DNA of 64,000 nt from Silurus meridionalis (lineage: Eukaryota; Chordata; Actinopteri; Siluriformes; Siluridae), in assembly GCF_014805685.1 (NCBI RefSeq), contig NC_060885.1, positions 21,651,632 to 21,715,631 on the forward strand, written 5' to 3'. The notes beneath the pieces are model-generated. The model did no database searches and was not told where the DNA came from. It saw nothing but the letters and a program-made list of their open reading frames with translations. Numbering within the stretch: the first letter of the stretch is position 1; every line of letters begins with the position of its first letter. The translations under genes and the position numbers were made by a program. This document shows positions 60,377 through 64,000 of the stretch, in pieces.

Positions 60377-60988
60377 TTACTCCTGAAATGAATTCCCAGA
60401 GCACATAATTGACCGATTTGACAATCATACTGGTAGTGAAACTGACCCAAAAGCCATATAGCTTTCCTGTTGTATATGTTCTATGAGGCTGCAAATCAGA
60501 AGGTACTATAAGCTAATCCATACCTGTTTCAAGGTATTTGTATTTTTTTCTTAGAATATAAATTTTTAGCATTTTACAGACATTAAACCTCAGACATGAA
60601 CTCTGATCTAGAACACAATTGAAACATTCAGTAATTATCAAATGTCAGCTTGACACAAATTCCTCTCTGTGCAGCAAGTTATTGTTATAATGCTACTGAT
60701 TATATATAGATATGTACCCATGTAGAATCCTCTTTTAATTGTTTTATAGGTTTCTTTACATTTCTGGTGTTCTGGGGGAAAAAAATCCCAATCATGGTTT
60801 CTGCCTTTTTATAACAGTTCCCTTTGACAATATCTAGTCCTGTTTTTATATTTTATTCGAAGATGAAAAAGCAAACAATTAAAAGATAATTCATAAAAGA
60901 GAACCCAGGTTTCTAAGCATGGCCCAAGGGAAAGTTTTAAAATGAATTTGGAACAGTTAAAATGAATATTACCTTATCTGTGCTGAAC

Positions 60989-61006
60989 CACACAAACACA
61001 CACACA

Positions 61007-61060
<54 letters not shown>
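60989..61060. repeat. (CA)n microsatellite
   Basis: An interrupted (CA)n run of about 70 bp. Confidence 0.96.
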
Positions 61061-61062
<2 letters not shown>

Positions 61063-61837
61063 TACACGCACGTGCGCACATGCACATATACACACAATAC
61101 AACCTAGTCTGCAGTTTACGAAGATGCTTATACTATCAATTTAGAGCATACCTCAGGGGAAACAAAGTTTCTGGGAACTTTCTGATTGTTGGATTTAGGG
61201 TTATGTAGGGCACCTGAAATAATTCAGGGTTGTACTGCATTGCAAGAGGCAATGCATTGCAAGAAGAGTAGTGTCCTTTTGGCATAATACAAAAAAACCT
61301 TGTGTGTACTATTAAGACATCACTATAAAATATAGTCAAAGATTTTTGCCTTTAATCCCAAACAATGGCAAATGATATAATTAAAAAACAAAAAATAAAC
61401 TCAGGAGCTATATCCCGAAGTTGGATCTTAGATATAGGAAAGGATTGGCAGTTTGCAGGTAAATTAATTGCAGTCCCAAGTCAAAACACTGGCTCCTGTG
61501 GTTCTTCTTGATAGAGCTGGACAACTGGGACAGGGCACACTGACCCACAACTCGCCATTTAATTTATCATATGTGCCTTATTTCCCCTATTTCTTTTCAT
61601 GCTGCAAAAAACAGCAACAAAGAGTGGTTGTGATAACCCGAGCAGATCTTCTGGCCCCCTGTAGTGACTTACCAACTAAGGACACTACCGCAAACACTGC
61701 TAAAGCTAAAATCTATTGGGAGATGGACACCAAAATGGCCTATAGGCAAGGTTGCCTTAACTTTGGCATTCCTTTTCATGAGATGCACCTTCTCCTTATG
61801 GCAATTACCATTTACTACCATAAACTGTACATCCTTC

Positions 61838-62590
61838 TGCCAGTGGCAGGCCGTGCATTTGGTACCTGGGCCTTCAGAGGGGAAATTAATTTACCTCTTA
61901 ATACCACCACTATCATGTTGCAGTTATAGAAACCATCAATACAATTAAAAAAACGCAATATAACAATGCGTGGCATTACAGAGAGAGAGAGACATTTCGC
62001 ATATGGAGGGTGAATACTGTTTTACTAAAGCAAGAAACCCAGTTAAGACTCCAAACCTCTACACTACAACCGCAACTGTGCACCTACATCATTTGGAGCA
62101 GTTCAGAATCAATATTTGTCTAATAACATTACAAAACATAAAAGTTTTAATAAAATACAACCTACTCACCAGAGATGCAAACGCATAATTTGCACCACAC
62201 CTCAGAGGCTGTAATCCAGTGGTATAATGTACAGCCAGTGTAAGCCAGTATTCACTGGAAGTAGCGAACAAACCCTTTCCCGGGTTTACATTTTCTTCAT
62301 AATGCATTTTTATGTTTGTCCGAAAGCAAATCAATTTCTCTTCCTCCGTAGGCATAAAACTTTAACTCAAATGTGTTAATGTGTGCAGAGCACTTGGCTG
62401 TAACAGTTTCACTCTGACCAACCAATCAGAGGACGGAAAAAGCTGACTTTATTCTGAGCCAGCTAGCTGAGGTGAAATTTAAACCTGATTGGTTAAAGAA
62501 ACAGACTTATTAATAATATTCTCTATTGTAAAAGGCCAGCAGGACAGACTTTGAAGGCCCTGGGCAGATTAGAATGACATGGCAGCACAT
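61838..62590. mobile_element. relative of the 47066 DNA transposon, decayed
   Basis: The left end 'cagtggcaggccgtgcattt' matches the inverted right end of 47066-47818. The right end is uncertain. Confidence 0.5.
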
Positions 62591-63385
62591 AGAGGCTGAA
62601 ATCTGATTAGACATCCACATACACGTACTGGAAGCAGTGCAGCCAAGAGAAATGCTATGAAATGAAGAGAATAAACTGTTGGGAATAAATTAATAAAATT
62701 TTTATGAAACAAATATTAGAATTTAGTTGTAAATGTAGGTCAGTGCTTCTGTCAGTGTTTAGGCCAGCAGAGAAGGCTGACCACCCACCACTGCCATCTG
62801 CTACCTGTGCACCACTATACAAGCTGGAAAAAATTATGTAATTAAAAAGTTAATTATGAACTAGCTGTATAAATTTTTTGTCAGAAGTAAATAAAAAAAA
62901 AAAATGTTATGAAAGTGAATGTTTGACACCAACCTTTAATTAGAGCTGTCTCTTTCAGTTAACTGTTTTAAAATGGCATGCAATGACAAATTCATCGCAA
63001 GATACATGGGGTTAACAGGCCTTCAAATAGTGCTGTGTAACATTCTATGGCCTCATTTCTCTGCTACCATCAAGCAGGCTCGAAAGCTACGGGTAAAATG
63101 CTCAAGAATGTGATGTCTTAAAAAACTTGCATAGGTTAAGGATATCACAGAAAGCAAACATTTTAAGCTCTGTGGTCTTTTAAAAGGAGAAGGCCAAAGT
63201 ATTCCCCCTCAGCAGTGCACTTTGATACACTTAAGATGATATGTGTCATTATTGCAAGTTCAAACAGCAGTATCATGCCATGTCTTATAGATATGGTGCA
63301 AGCAGTGTACAATAACATCAAAAGCTGGATTCTCTATAAAATTATTCAACAGTGTTGTCAACAGAAATCTAATCTATAATATATT

Positions 63386-63422
63386 ATTATTGTTGTTATT
63401 ATTATTATTATTATTATTATTT
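63386..63422. repeat. (ATT)n microsatellite
   Basis: A short trinucleotide run with one interruption (ttgttgtta). Confidence 0.9.
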
Positions 63423-64000
63423 ATGTCATTCAACGCTTCGAATGATCCGAATGCATGACTTGTTTTCTACATCCCCAAGTTTTGCCACATTATCCATGGG
63501 TGCATTCCCTTCACTGAAACACAGACTTCAGATCAGAAACACTGATGATTGCTTTCAAAGCCAAAAATAGACTAGCCCTCGTCTACCTGAAAACACTTAT
63601 CAAACTCAGCTTTGCACCATGTTCCCTTTAAACCTTTAGCATTGTTCAACTTGACCCACGATTACTCATGAAACAAGAAAGGCATGCATCAAGACTCATT
63701 TATCTCCTAAAAAAGAACTTCCTCTGGCTGTCCCAACAGCTAAGACACTGGACACTAAAGACCTCCAGTCTACCAATCACTTCATTGAAAATATATGAAT
63801 TGGCTGAATTGGTTACTGTGACTGTATCACTGGTGTGCTTAATATTCTGAAATGTAGTCAAAATTAATGCCAGCTACTAGAGTGTGCCCTTTACATTTAT
63901 ATCCTTTTCAATATGATCCTACTCTTCACTCTTCTGATCAGTATTCATTTGGAAAAATATGAGTGAGCTCAATATAACATTATTCAACTTAATTGTGTAT

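Noticed and set aside
61468..61929. 153-codon ORF in a GABRB1 intron
   Set aside because: It resembles no family that I know, runs into a transposon end at 61838, and has a poor start context.

Overview
This window is vertebrate nuclear DNA, almost certainly from a ray-finned fish. Coding sequence is split into short GT-AG exons, is AT-rich, and is surrounded by Tc1-like and hAT-like DNA transposons, RTE-type non-LTR fragments, tRNA-derived SINE pieces and very long (TA)n, (CA)n and (TATC)n microsatellites typical of teleosts. The density of Tc1 relics and of (TA)n would suit a catfish, but I cannot prove the order.

Four protein genes can be assembled exon by exon, with reading frames that close exactly across every junction. 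(1) DAPP1, minus strand, 3996 down to the left edge: first six coding exons (SH2 domain, the tyrosine motif, start of the PH domain); the 3' end lies outside. (2) ATP10D, minus strand, 33178 to 6823: 22 coding exons, 4041 nt, 1346 aa, a class V P4-ATPase lipid flippase with every catalytic motif intact. (3) COMMD8, plus strand, 38128 to 41258: five exons, 176 aa, complete. (4) A GABA-A receptor beta subunit, best matched to GABRB1, minus strand, 60316 to 48456: the last six coding exons; the first exons lie beyond the right edge. The order and orientation GABRB1 - COMMD8 - ATP10D match the human 4p12 block, whereas DAPP1 downstream of ATP10D is not the human arrangement.

The most unusual item is at 24892-25253. 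Inside the ATP10D intron between coding exons 2 and 3 lies a second, intact version of the protein's N-terminal part. It is more like ATP10A than ATP10D, is carried in one exon, and ends in a good splice donor of exactly the phase needed to join ATP10D coding exon 3. If used as an alternative first exon it gives a 1305-aa flippase with a different first transmembrane hairpin.

The rest is introns and spacers rich in repeats. The largest is an LTR-flanked element (52058-55541) in a GABRB1 intron, whose interior is a 30-bp coding-like minisatellite with a 450-bp higher-order duplication. Also present are a permuted U6 snRNA pseudogene, a transposon that splits a (TA)n tract, an RTE copy with a perfect 17-bp target duplication and a hAT-like element with an 8-bp duplication. 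I saw no CRISPR array, operon or prokaryotic feature. Comparisons to human proteins are from memory, not from a search.
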